Assembly (NCBI GenBank): GCA_032622095.1
Contig: CP136061.1
Location: forward strand, 134,441,587 to 134,505,586
Direction of reading: 5' to 3'
Source: Siphonodentalium dalli
Taxonomy: Eukaryota > Mollusca > Scaphopoda > Gadilida > Siphonodentaliidae
DNA: 64,000 nt
This document shows positions 43,228 through 53,046 of the stretch, one piece after another. The translations under genes were made by a program, and so were the position numbers. The notes beneath the pieces were generated by a model, which saw only the letters and a list, made by a program, of their open reading frames with translations, was not told the DNA's origin and searched no databases. Position 1 is the first letter of the stretch, and every line of letters starts with the position of its first letter.

Positions 43228-43353
43228 AAGATAAGCTCTTTCACCAAGAGTTTTAGGTGTGACATTGATCTATTATCAAAACAGCAAAAAGCACTTCCTC
43301 CAAAATTGCATAAACCATTCAATTACTAGCAGTTTGTAGTAGAGATACAAGTT

Positions 43354-44090
43354 GGGCCCTGCGATCGAATCAGCCAAATGATTCTCAATCGCATCGAATC
43401 TGGAATCGAATCATGACATCAGTCGTATCAATAGTGAAGATGTAGATGACAGAGTGGATGTAACGGTATCAATTTACTAACTTTGTAATGATGATAAGTG
43501 ATTGGTGTATATAATGTAAATATTATCCATAATTGGATCAAATTTGCATTTAACCCTTTGAGTGCCAGGTAAATTTTTGTATCAACCCATATACCCTGTG
43601 CCAATGCATTCTCTTATATATGCGAGTCAACCATAGGTTTTAATAATTTATTCTTATATTCTTTAACAGACTTATTTTGTAGGTTTAGGGCCGATGAGAT
43701 CGGCCCCTGGCACTCAAAGGGTTAAGTGCGCATTATTTGTGGCCATCTCTGCTATAGAATATCGAAATGGTATCATAAGCAAAAAGTCAGAAAGCTTTCA
43801 TGTAGCTGAAATTTGACTTATATATGAAATTTTGCTAGATCAGTTTCATCAGTTGTGCGCTGCTTCGGTGGTCTATACATACTATAGCTCAGTCTACAAC
43901 AGTGTTTATAATTTGTTGTCTTTCATTGGAATCATGAGCTATCTTTGCAAAAAAGCAATGTTGTCCGTTGCCGTAATGAGAATACAACTGGTGTCAGGGA
44001 TTTGATACAATTCGAATCAGGACAGCTGAATTCGAATCAAATCAGACGAATGATTCTGAATCGCATCAAATCGAATCAATTCGCAAGGCC
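43354..44090. mobile_element. AATCG-rich element, unclassified, with nested E variant
   Basis: Left GGGCCCTGCGATCGAATCAG and right AATTCGCAAGGCCT are imperfect inverted ends, with GAATGATTCTGAATCGCATC-type sequence near both ends (AATGATTCTCAATCGCATCG at 43377). Target duplication not certain. A TTAA element sits inside at 43550-43725. Confidence 0.55.
43550..43725. mobile_element. TTAA family E variant, module partly deleted, 176 bp
   Basis: TTAA at 43550-43553 and 43722-43725; ends CCCTTTGAGTGCCAGG and CCTGGCACTCAAAGGG. It shares the D-type left half-hairpin (CCAATGCATTCTCTTATATA) but the right half is deleted after ACCATAGG, leaving a non-palindromic centre. Confidence 0.8.
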
Positions 44091-44149
44091 TTTAATAGAT
44101 ATAAGTACATCTTGTCATTGAAATGAAAATTTTAGAATACGACTGGGCC

Positions 44150-44340
44150 TAAAATCACACAAAGTGATCTAAGATCAATGGAATTCTTTAATATATTTCA
44201 CCGTCTCAGTGACAGTGTAAACATATGTGAAAATGATAACCAAGATATGAGGGAAGACAGAGCTAAAACTCCCTCTGTCCTCCCTTATGTCAGTGACCTA
44301 TGCTTAATCCCTCTGTATATAGATAGATGGCCTTGTACAC
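44150..44340 (+). repeat. Duplicated segment, copy 2 (no J insertion)
   Basis: Colinear with 42285-42775 but lacking the J element; here GATAACCAAGATATGAGGGA runs straight into AAACTCCCTCTGTCCTCC. Confidence 0.7.
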
Positions 44341-44473
44341 AAATTAGCCAAATAATGGACTTTGGTAGCATGGTTAATGAATTGTGCATTCGATATCATA
44401 GGAATGTGAGGCATCTACAAAATTCAGTGGGGATTTGAGTAGAGGCTGTGAACTGTCAGCGAGCTGTTGCAGG

Positions 44474-45016
44474 CAAGCCTGAGTTTAGTCAGTCTAGTAA
44501 TAACTAGACCAAGGTTTCCTTACAGTCAACTTTCAACTTACGTTAGTTAAGTAATGAAAATTAGGTCTAGTTTTAATAAGACTGGAGTTTAATGTGCCTG
44601 TCATTTGCAGAATGAGGTCCCAAGAAGGTGAATTTAGTGACGCTATCCGGAACTAAATTCAGCCTCTGGGGACCTCATTCTGCATAGGCCTCATCTTCTC
44701 TGGAAAGTTTCTTTATTATAAAATTTCTATAGAAACTTCTTCATATAGATTCTCTTTCTTTTTTAGTTTAGTTTCTCTATATCCCCAAATTGGCAGAGGA
44801 CACATCGCATAATCAAGATTCCCAATGGGTGTACAATATTCACCATTTGGGAAATTCAATCTCAGTCTATGTCTCCCATAGCAGATGAGGCCATGCAGAA
44901 TGAGGTCCTCAGAGGGTGAATTTGGTGATGCTAGCCCACTATGCGGGATAGCATCACTAAATTCACCCTCTGGGGACCTCATTCTGCAAATGACAGGCAT
45001 GCAAAACGCAGGCTTG
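44474..45016. mobile_element. Family B, long form, with TSD and a nested 95-bp element
   Basis: CAAGCCTGAGTTTA begins the left end and GCAGGCTTG closes the right. GTTGCAGG (44466-44473) and ATTGCAGG (45017-45024) are a 7/8 target duplication. The left end is split by the small element 44490-44584. The first hairpin is shortened (44609-44682), the second intact (44895-44987). Confidence 0.82.
44490..44584. mobile_element. 95-bp hAT-like MITE inside the B terminal repeat
   Basis: Ends CAGTCTAGTAATAACTAGAC and the complement of CAGTCTTATTAAAACTAGAC form ~20-bp imperfect inverted repeats. Flanks GAGTTTAGT and GAGTTTAAT (8 of 9) are a target duplication of the B end. No other copy in the window. 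Confidence 0.8.
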
Positions 45017-45170
45017 ATTGCAGGTACAGGACTAGAGGTTTATTTTGAAGGGGTGTCCAACTTAATATTTCCCCTTGCAACTACCCTCCTCTCCCCCATC
45101 TGTAGGAAATTTTTATTTGTAACCCACCCCCTTGAGTTGGAACTTTCCAATTGATACTTAACTTTCAAGC

Positions 45171-45341
45171 TACAGTAATGCTCTAATTAATCGACCCCTT
45201 AACCACAGCAGAATTATGGGTAACTTTTCAGGACGAGAGCTTTCCGATGAATGGCAACAAGCCATATTTCCGACTAAATCCTGAAAAGTTACCCATAATT
45301 CTGCTGTGGTTAAGGGGTCGATTACTTAGGGCATTATTGTA
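45171..45341. mobile_element. Family A MITE, partial left arm
   Basis: TACAGTAATGCTCTAATTAA to GCATTATTGTA. The left arm jumps from TTTTCAGGA to CGAGAGCTTTCC. Both arms carry the private variant GACCCCTTAACC / GGTTAAGGGGTC. Confidence 0.85.
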
Positions 45342-45441
45342 GTTGAAAATTTCCAATCTAACACATGGCCACTGTGTTGCCAACTTATGGATTTTCAGTT
45401 TAAATGCTTGATTGAAAATAATTTTAGACTAAATTTTGGTT

Positions 45442-45710
45442 TTAACCCTTCCATGACTAGAGCTTCCTGAAATTTTGCAAAAACCCTGCGCCAATGCGTT
45501 CTCTTATATAAGTGAGTCTCCCATAAACAGCCTTGCATATAAGATAATGCATTGGCCTAACAATATTTACATTGACCTTAATTAATTGTAAGCCAGTGCA
45601 TTCTCTTATAAATGTGAGGTTCCTGATGGGAGACTCGCAGATATAAGATAATGCACTGGCACATGCTCTTTAATGCTGCACCAGCACAGCTCCATCATGA
45701 AAGGATTTAA
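45442..45710. mobile_element. TTAA family F, complete, 269 bp
   Basis: TTAA at 45442-45445 and 45707-45710. Left end CCCTTCCATGACTAGAGCTT; right AGCTCCATCATGAAAGGA. The two hairpins are more diverged than at 24718. Confidence 0.82.
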
Positions 45711-45731
45711 ATTATTAGAAGAATCTCAACC

Positions 45732-45785
45732 TACATTAATGCTCTAAGTAATCGACTTCTTAACCACAGCAGAATTATTACTGTA
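45732..45785. mobile_element. Family A mini-derivative, 54 bp
   Basis: CATTAATGCTCTAAGTAATC to AGCAGAATTATTACTGTA: one arm fused directly to a terminal ATTACTGTA. It is the smallest A copy. Confidence 0.75.
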
Positions 45786-46396
45786 TTTTCCGTCTACCAT
45801 TTGATGTGATTCAAGTATGAAATTTCCTTGATCATGCCATCAATCTCTACTCTGGCTGTGCCCGTAGAGAAAAAATATTACTCCACCAGTTCAAAAACTG
45901 GTAACTTTTTGATGATCTGATGGGAATCTGTAACATTGAAAAAACAAGAGCATCATTAGGGTGTGGCAAAATATGCCTGTGGTAATTCCAACAAAGGGCA
46001 ATAACTCTGGTGAAAATTGGCAGGCAGAACCCAAAGTCAAACTTGACCTATATTGTGGGCTAGTAAACACACAAACCAAATTTTATTCCATACATTTCAG
46101 ACTTAGTAAAAGTATCATCAATGTTTAATATAAAGTTCCCTGTCAGAACAGGTCAGAACATCAAACATATCCCAGGTTTTGAAAGGTGAAATATGATCTC
46201 TACTGGCATAACCAGAGTAGAGATTCATAGCATCTTTGAATGCTATGACCCACTTTTACATTCTTTGTACATTTACCCACTGCGAGTGCATTAAGTCCCT
46301 TTAACTGTCAAACTCAGCCGAATATGAATGAATCTTTACTTCAAATTAGAAGACAAATTTCACAAAATTCCTGCTCTTCTGACAAGAATGGACTTG
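45786..46396. repeat. Unique DNA with one pearl-like core unit
   Basis: Bases 45960-46105 contain AAAGGGCAATAACTCTGG, GCAGAACCCAAAGTCAAAC and a CACACAAACCAAATTTTATT segment, a single pearl-like core. The remainder is unrecognised. Confidence 0.45.
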
Positions 46397-46517
46397 ATGA
46401 TTACGTGAAATAGTTCACGAGGGGTGCCGGGCCTGGTAAAACCCGAGTAGCAGAGCGAACGAGGGTTTTACCAATAGGACTGGCCCCCCAAGTGAATTAT
46501 GTCACGAAATCATCGAA
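46397..46517. repeat. GC-rich imperfect palindrome, ~120 bp
   Basis: GATGATTACGTGAAATAGTT, CCGGGCCTGGTAAAACCC and their complements (GGGTTTTACCAATAGGACTG, AATTATGTCACGAAATCATC) fold around GAGTAGCAGAGCGAACGA. Probably a MITE of a family with no other copy here. Confidence 0.65.
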
Positions 46518-46824
46518 ACCAATTGATTGTTCTGTTTATTGCACACTTTCCACCACTATAAAAAGGCGCTAATTCTAGTTAATATGCGACAAAATAGTCC
46601 CAGTTCAGCTGATCGCGTTCACTCACCCGGGACGAAATCATATAGTGACATTGTCACTTTTAATTCACTGAGAAATCCTTATATATCACGGCTAAGTGTG
46701 TAATAATTATAAATAATATTCATGTTTTCATTATTTTAAGTTGCATATGACCTACGTGTCTTTAATTCCTGAGGTAATTAACAGAGTACTCGAAAATTAA
46801 GGTTCCAAAGATTTCAATTTGCAA
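46518..46824. other. Unique DNA
   Basis: A TATA-like ACTATAAAAAGGCGC near 46554 is noted, but there is no open frame or other promoter evidence. Confidence 0.3.
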
Positions 46825-47223
46825 TACAGTAATGCCCTAAGTAATCGACTCCTTAAACACAGCAGAATTATGGGTAACTTTTCAGGATTTATTCGGAAAT
46901 ATGGCTTGTTTCCATTCATCGGAAAGAATTTGGCGATGCAAGCCCGCTGTGAGGGAGAGCATCACCAATTTAACCCTCTGGGGCCTCATTCTGCAAATGA
47001 CAGACACTATTTGCAGGCTTGGGCACCTTTCCCAATGCAAATAGGGTAATGCCCTAAGTAATCGACTCCTTAACCACAGACGAATTATGGGTGCCATTCA
47101 TTGGAAAGCTCTCACCGAGAGCTTTCTGATGAATGGCAACAAGACATATTTCCGACTAAATCCTGAAAAGTTACCCATAATTCTGCTGTGTTTAAGGAGT
47201 CGATTACTTAGAGCATTACTGTA
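46825..47223. mobile_element. Rearranged cluster: A arm, B fragment, A copy
   Basis: A left family A arm (46825-46926) breaks at TTCATCGGAAAG and joins the right-hand ~100 bp of a B element (46927-47027, ending TTTGCAGGCTTG). After 20 bp, a further A copy (about 47045-47223) follows with part of its left arm missing (ACCACAGACGAATTATGGGT) and a complete right arm. Confidence 0.7.
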
Positions 47224-47530
47224 TTCTGCATACAGCATGCATCACCACTGGATAATAAAAAAGTTTGCTTGAAATTAGAAGAAACTTTTTTCAGAGAAAA
47301 AATACTTGTCAAAATTAACTAAATAACTCTCTGCTCTGTTTCTTTTGAATATTTCTAAAAACTGAAAGCTGCAATTGTTGCGTTCCATATGTTGGCTGAT
47401 TCCACTTGATTAATAGCAGGAATATATTTTTTTCATTAGTGTGAACAACCTGCTGATGATTGAATACAAAGTGGGAGGTGGATATCCCAAGTTGATTAGA
47501 ATTTTGTTCAGGCACATTGAACACTCATAC
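47224..47530. other. Unique AT-rich spacer
   Basis: Nothing recognised. Confidence 0.3.
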
Positions 47531-48128
47531 CGAGGCCTGCAAATAGTGTGTGTCATTTGCAGAATGAGAGGGTGAATATAGTGATGCTATCCTGCCGAGC
47601 GGGCTAGCAGCACCAAATTCACCATCTAGGGAGCTCATTCTGCATAGGCCACATCTTCTGGGAAGTATTCTATAGTCTCAAATTAACATTGTTTTTAGTT
47701 ACTTTTTCCCTTCTGGGAAGTGTCTAAATACCATAATGCCCTAAATAATCGACTCCTTAACCACAGAAGAATAATGGGTAATTTTTCAGGATTTAGTCGG
47801 AAATATGGGTTGTTGCCATTCATCGGAAAGCTCTCATTGAGAGCTTTCCGATGAATGGCAACAACCCATATTTCCAACTAAATCCTGAAAAATTACCCAT
47901 AATTCTGCTGTGGTTAAATTGCAGAAGATAAAATGCATAAGTGAGGTAATGGGTGAACATCACCAATTTCAACTGGGGAACTTAAATCTGATCATAGGTC
48001 TCCCATAGCAGTTGAGGCCTATAAATCAGAAAGAGGTTCCCAGAGAGTAAATTGGGTGATGCTAGCTCGCCATGCGGGATAACGTCACTAATTTCACCCT
48101 CTGGGGACCTCATACTGGTAAGGGCTTG
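47531..48128. mobile_element. Family B, long form, split by a family A copy
   Basis: Left end CGAGGCCTGCAAATAGTGTG, first hairpin 47559-47643 with a small deletion, middle module interrupted at 47729-47918, then CATCACCAATTTCAACTGGG and a second hairpin (48029-48118) with decayed arms. The end AGGGCTTG is followed by CCCATACG; the left flank ACTCATAC is only a weak match. Confidence 0.7.
47729..47918. mobile_element. Family A MITE inside family B, right tip missing
   Basis: TACCATAATGCCCTAAATAA begins it; the right arm stops at CTGCTGTGGTTAAA. Both arms carry the private variant ATATGGGTTGTTGCC / GGCAACAACCCATAT. Confidence 0.8.
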
Positions 48129-48469
48129 CCCATACGAACCAGTGCCTCCTTAAATCTGATATATATATATATATATATATAATATATAATCAAGGGAGGG
48201 GGTTGTCAAAAGACTTGCACTGGCTTTTCATTTAGTGTCTAATTTATGAAATATATTGCTTTTCATTGAGCATTTATATTATTCTAGTGTTCATGAATCA
48301 AATGATATAGGTGAGGAATTTGTTTCAATTAATTTTCCAGAATTTTCTTAAATTTTCAAAGCTCTCAAGTGGATAAAAAATCCCATAACTTTTCAAGAAC
48401 TAGACTTTATTTAATATGCTGCTCATGATTCACCAGTCCAGTTATTATAATTTATAAATAAGACCAATG
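48129..48469. other. Unique DNA with (TA)n microsatellite
   Basis: An AT dinucleotide tract lies at about 48161-48190. Nothing else recognised. Confidence 0.4.
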
Positions 48470-48530
48470 TACAGTAATGCTCTAAGTAATCAACTTGGTT
48501 AAGAAGTCGATTACTTAGAGCATTACTGTA
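48470..48530. mobile_element. Family A mini-derivative, 61 bp
   Basis: TACAGTAATGCTCTAAGTAA and its complement with about 20 bp between. An almost pure pair of terminal repeats. Confidence 0.85.
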
Positions 48531-48912
48531 CTTGTTTTGTTAGCTCAACAACAATTTCATGATTTCCAATTACCTTCCAAAATGAGGAAAACATTTTCAG
48601 AAACATTCAAAAAGATACAATTTTTCAGGACTTTTCCAGGACTATATACAGAACATTTTCAAAAATTTCAAACTTTTCCATGATTCCAGAGTATATAGCA
48701 TATGAACTTGCAACAACTTTCATTTTAATTATATCAATCTTACATCATGTCAATATATTGGCCAACATCATCAGTGATGACAGAAGTACTGAAAGGTAAG
48801 GGAGCTAGGCACAACTTACATCAGAATGGCATATTTCCCCAATGTAAATTGTGTATTTTTACAGGTGTCTCTCAAGGGAAAAGGATGCAACTCCATGTGT
48901 CTGTCTGTATAT
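48531..48912. other. Unique AT-rich DNA
   Basis: Nothing recognised. Confidence 0.3.
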
Positions 48913-49330
48913 TTAAACTGGTACTGTACACTAAATCCGGCCATTTATGGGACCATCTCCTTTTATATTCAACATAATAATATGCAACAAATGCATGAAT
49001 TTGAGCCATTGATTAGTGCAAAATAAAAAATACACCCATGTTATCTACATGCATAAACGATGCAAACAACATGGTAATTATAATGAAAATGAGTTTATGA
49101 CTTGAGTCATAAACTCATTTTCATTATCAGCCCTCATAATTGGCTACGGCAATCGGCAATGCCGAAGCCATTTGCTGAAGCAAACTGGGCCACGGTAAAG
49201 GGTTGCCGTAGCAGATTGCCGAAGCCAAACAATCTGAATTAAAAGGGCTGCATTATATTCGCCATGCTGTTTACATTTAATAGGAGAGGATCCCATAAAT
49301 GGCTGGATTTGGTGTACAGTACCCCTTTAA
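48913..49330. mobile_element. TTAA family I, copy 1, 418 bp
   Basis: TTAA at 48913-48916 and 49327-49330. Ends GGTACTGTACACTAAATCCG and the complement of GGGGTACTGTACACCAAATC. Inside, ATGGGACCATCTCCTTTTAT is mirrored by AGGAGAGGATCCCATAAATG. A perfect hairpin with 22-bp arms lies at 49080-49127, and a second GC-richer palindrome (GGCTACGGCAATC...) at about 49142-49229. Confidence 0.78.
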
Positions 49331-49990
49331 CTCTGTCAAGCATTTTGCACTAAATAGACCAGCCTAGAGGGCAACATGGGAGATAACTTCTCCCTAAAAT
49401 GTGTCACTTCTCCCTATTTTTGTCCTAGGGAGAAGTGACTTCCTCATATAAAAGCATGCATATGTCCAAATAAAATATTCAAAGTGTATTTAAGTTGCGT
49501 ATTAATATTATAAAGTTATTATACAATGTTGTGTACAATATGTGTTTTTCAGTGTCGAGTCCAATATGACTTTTCACCACAACCTGGACGAGTACAAGAA
49601 AAACTCATACTGTACACAACATTGTATAATGACATTTTTATTATCCATCTGTATGTTTATCCAAATTTTGGAAATAAAACTTTTGTGGTTATTTTTGGTA
49701 TTTGTCGTCACTTAATTCTCTATAAAAGCCTGCACCGTATATTGATCATCAGAAAGCATGATTTGGAAAAGTAAACACGGAAGTGAGAACAAAACTCAAT
49801 GCGGAAGTGAAACGTCTGCTAAAATCCATCAATGTTGCACGCGCATCACAATTTCACCGATTCATTTTGCAATAGAGTTAATTTGTGACGTCACGGAGTC
49901 CAATATGAGAAGTCCTATTGTACAGCCGGAAGTCCAATATGACTTTTGGGAGTCCAATATGACTTTCGGGAGTCCAATATGACTTTTTCC
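49331..49990. repeat. Local inverted and tandem repeats
   Basis: CTTCTCCCTA pairs lie at 49389-49435. ATACAATGTTGTGTACA (49521) and TGTACACAACATTGTAT (49613) form a ~100-bp stem-loop. GGAGTCCAATATGACTTT recurs in short tandem (about 49930-49987), and GAGTCCAATATGA occurs further at 49557 and 49898. No gene is seen. Confidence 0.6.
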
Positions 49991-50299
49991 AGGACTATCA
50001 CGTGGCGGCTTTTGCCCAATCCGAAATGGTGTTTGTTAAGGGATGGATAATAATATGGTGTACTTTCTCATTATAATGGTTTTATAAATGGTCTCTTATA
50101 TTGCATAATACTTATTGGATCATAGAAGGGTGACGTTGGGGTATAAGTCAGACTTCCATCATCACAACTTCTCCCTGATAACAGTCCACTTCTCCCTAAT
50201 ATTCAAATGAGGAGAAGTGACTTCTCCAAATTTAAAGTCTCTAGGTTGGTCCCCGTCCCGAACATCCGAAAATTCAGTCAGAATTATTCTGACCTAAAA
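49991..50299. other. Unique DNA with one ACTTCTCCC hairpin
   Basis: CCACTTCTCCCTAATATTC and GAGGAGAAGTGACTTCTCC at 50187-50226 are the only recognised structure. Confidence 0.4.
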
Positions 50300-50576
50300 T
50301 TAAAGGGGTACTGTACACTAAATCTGGTCATTTATGGGACCATCTCCTTTTATACTCAACAGAATATATGCAACAAATAAGTCATAAACTCATTTTCATT
50401 ATAATTACAATGTTTTTTTGCATCGTTTATATTAGAGCACTTGAGAGTATTTTGGACTAGTCCATGGCTCAAATTCATTCATTTGTTGCATACATGTATA
50501 CAGTAATTATATTCTGTTGAGTATAAAAGGAGATGGTCCCATAAACGGCCCAATTTAGAGTACAGTTTCCCTTTAA
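50300..50576. mobile_element. TTAA family I, copy 2, palindromic, 277 bp
   Basis: TTAA at 50300-50303 and 50573-50576. Arms AGGGGTACTGTACACTAAAT and GGGACCATCTCCTTTTATAC with complements at the right. It lacks the extra palindromes of copy 1. Confidence 0.82.
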
Positions 50577-51520
50577 ACAGACAAAGCTCATTTAAGCTTC
50601 CAAATTTTGTCTACATAATTTGGAAGGATCTCGAGGTATACAGTAGGTTGATAAATACACGAAATACTGATATACAGGCTTCATATGCTCTGAAATATAC
50701 TTGCCACGATAACCTGTGGTCACAGCCATTTTCCAGCTGTTTAAATTTTTTTGCACAGTAGTGAAATAAACGCTCTTTATTTCGATCATATTACGAATAT
50801 AGAGATATATTGGAACACTCTTTTCTGCTCACACCGTGTACAAGGCTGTTGTTTGTTTGTTTGGAACCAAAACACTGTGTTCAAAGTTGTATTTTTTATG
50901 ACTTCAATGCGTCTTTCTGGGACATCTAACGCCCATAGAAAGGTAGTTCAAGTATTTATCGACCTAATTCGATACTGGGATAAATTCAAAAGCGAATTAG
51001 GTGTATTTTGGAGCTTAAACCACCATGTGGCTTTAAACAACACATGTAGATTTCTACTCCAAGTAGGGAAAGAATTAACAGTGTATTGCAGGACTTACAG
51101 TCTTACACAATTAATTATGTATAATATCAGTAGGAATGCTGCGGTCTATGATATGCTCACTTCATTACGATTGCTAGCTAATACCTAAAGTATAATTATA
51201 TATAATCCAATTCAGACCATTAAGACGGAATCCAAACAAGTTAGATATTTCAGCTGATTATGGATTACGAACAATCCTAATACCGCCGACGCTAATCACC
51301 TGTCTTATTATAGCCAGGCCACCTCGGGTGGAATAGCCGAATGAATGGGGTTCATTCTATTACAGCATGCTTGAATGTGATGACCTTTATAGTTATTGTA
51401 TTGCAGATATATATTGTGATTCATTCCTATTCATAGAGGTATTCTGTGACATGCATATTAACTCTTCTTTAATATAAGTGGGAGGATCGGGCATATGGTT
51501 CACTCAACGGTGAATAGAAA
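50577..51520. other. Unique DNA with an unidentified open frame
   Basis: A forward frame of 145 codons (50751-51188) opens without an ATG at the start and has no recognisable domain, splice context or repeat. It could be chance or part of an unknown exon. Bases 51190-51365 are less AT-rich, with GATTACG, CTAATCACCTG and GGGTGG motifs. Confidence 0.25.
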
Positions 51521-51993
51521 TTAAGGAACAACACAACCCCCACAGCAAGGATCACAGGGTACAATATTCTGAAGATTCAAAATCATGGCAAGGCAAGAGG
51601 TTACACCATAGGGGGCTTGAATACACCACTGTGCCAGGGGTGGCAGAAGCCCAGAAAAAGTGGGGGGGGGGGGGGGGTCACAATTTTTTGGGAGGGTGTG
51701 GAGTTCACAGGGGCATGGGGAGGGTAATCGGGGAAAAGCACCGTTCATATCATCGGTTTTAGACTCAAACGTTTGTGGTGTCAATATACTAATGTGATCC
51801 AGACACATAGCCACAATCTAAAGATTATGGTGACACAATCAAACGCCTCAGTGCAAGTACACAAGGGGGTCCAGGTATGATTTCCCAGGACAATTTAGAA
51901 AAATGGGTCCAATTTGGTACACTTTGGATGGTTTTTACTGTCAAAATCACTGTCAAAGTAGAAAGTAATCTAGATAAAAAAAAACCTAAGTAA
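51521..51993. other. Unique DNA with G run
   Basis: A run of 16 G at 51662-51677. Nothing else recognised. Confidence 0.4.
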
Positions 51994-52086
51994 TGGTTAG
52001 AGCACAAGAATTGTTCTTTACCAGAATCAATCGAGTCGAAGAAGAGATTTATTCTGGTAAAGAACTATCCGCGTGCTCTGACCGAC
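51994..52086. repeat. Perfect-arm palindrome, ~93 bp
   Basis: GTTCTTTACCAGAAT (52013-52027) and its exact complement (52051-52065) form a 15-bp stem with a 23-base loop. Outer arms GGTTAGAGCAC and GTGCTCTGACC extend it. The outer part resembles a tRNA D arm by chance; there is no B box. Confidence 0.7.
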
Positions 52087-52599
52087 TTAGAGCACAATTG
52101 ATCACACATAATGCAATCAACAGGAAATGTGCTGTTGAGTGTGTTTTGACCACAACGCACAATCCATGCGCTGGCCGCGATTGGACACAATAGCCGGTTA
52201 GCCACACCCAACAACGTGATTAACATGAACTAATCGCCGTTGAATGTGAACAGATATGTCTGAAACAACACGGTCTGGTCCCACTTTGAAGCGCCCGCGT
52301 GCGATTTGTCTGTTATGAGTTGCTTGTGCCTAACAATGTGATAATCTCTGAACTTTCCTTCGTCAGCCTTGGGAATTGGTGTGCTTTACTAAAAATCAGG
52401 GAACGATTGTAACAATGGGATTGTGCTCAAATGTCATTTATATAATATGATTTTAAACAACTTTTAGGCACCCATAATTTGTGAAAAAGTGGTATGGGGG
52501 GGGGGGGCATGAGCCCCCTGTAATGGCTGGCCCAATGCAAAGGCCCATAATGTTAGGATTGCTAGAATGCTAGAACAGATGTACAAAGTCAATCCAGTA
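52087..52599. other. Unique DNA, moderately GC-rich part
   Basis: Bases 52190-52400 are less AT-rich and repeat-free. A run of 12 G lies at 52496-52507. No gene recognised. Confidence 0.35.
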
Positions 52600-52809
52600 T
52601 ACAGTAGTGCTCTAAGTAAGCGACTTCTTAACCACAGCAGATTTATGGGTAACTTTTCAGGATTTAGTCGGAAATATGGCTTGTTGCCATTCATCGGAAA
52701 GCTCTCCCCGAGAGCTTTCCGGTGAATGGCAACAAGCCATATTTCCGACTAAATCCTGAAAAGTTACCCATAATTCTGCTGTGGTTAAGAAGTCGCTTAC
52801 TTTACTGTA
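52600..52809. mobile_element. Family A MITE, full length (210 bp)
   Basis: TACAGTAGTGCTCTAAGTAA to TTTACTGTA. Both arms share the private AAGCGACTTC / GAAGTCGCTT change; the outermost right end has lost AGAGCA. Confidence 0.88.
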
Positions 52810-53046
52810 CCCCTATTTATCTTCGATAAGCTGAGTATAATCAAAATTTAGTAAATATGGGCAGATCCATTCATCGGAAAGCTCTCCCCGAGAGCTTTCC
52901 GGTGAATGGCAACAAGCCATATTTCCGACTAAATCCTGAAAAGTTACCCATAATTCTGCTGTGGTTAAGAAGTCGCTTACTTTACTGTACCCCTATTTAT
53001 CTTCGATAAGCTGAGTATAATCAAAATTTAGTAAATATGGGCAGAT
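52687..53046 (+). repeat. Perfect 180-bp tandem duplication
   Basis: Bases 52687-52866 and 52867-53046 are identical. The unit covers the right half of the A copy plus about 57 bp of flank (CTTCGATAAGCTGAGTATAA). The breakpoint lies in the hairpin at CCATTCATCGG. It is either very recent or an assembly artefact. Confidence 0.95.

Noticed and set aside
46550-46566. TATA-box promoter
   Set aside because: A single TATAAAAA in AT-rich DNA, with no downstream frame or initiator evidence.
51994-52086. tRNA gene, suggested by GGTTAGAGCAC
   Set aside because: There is no B box or cloverleaf; the sequence is a simple palindrome.
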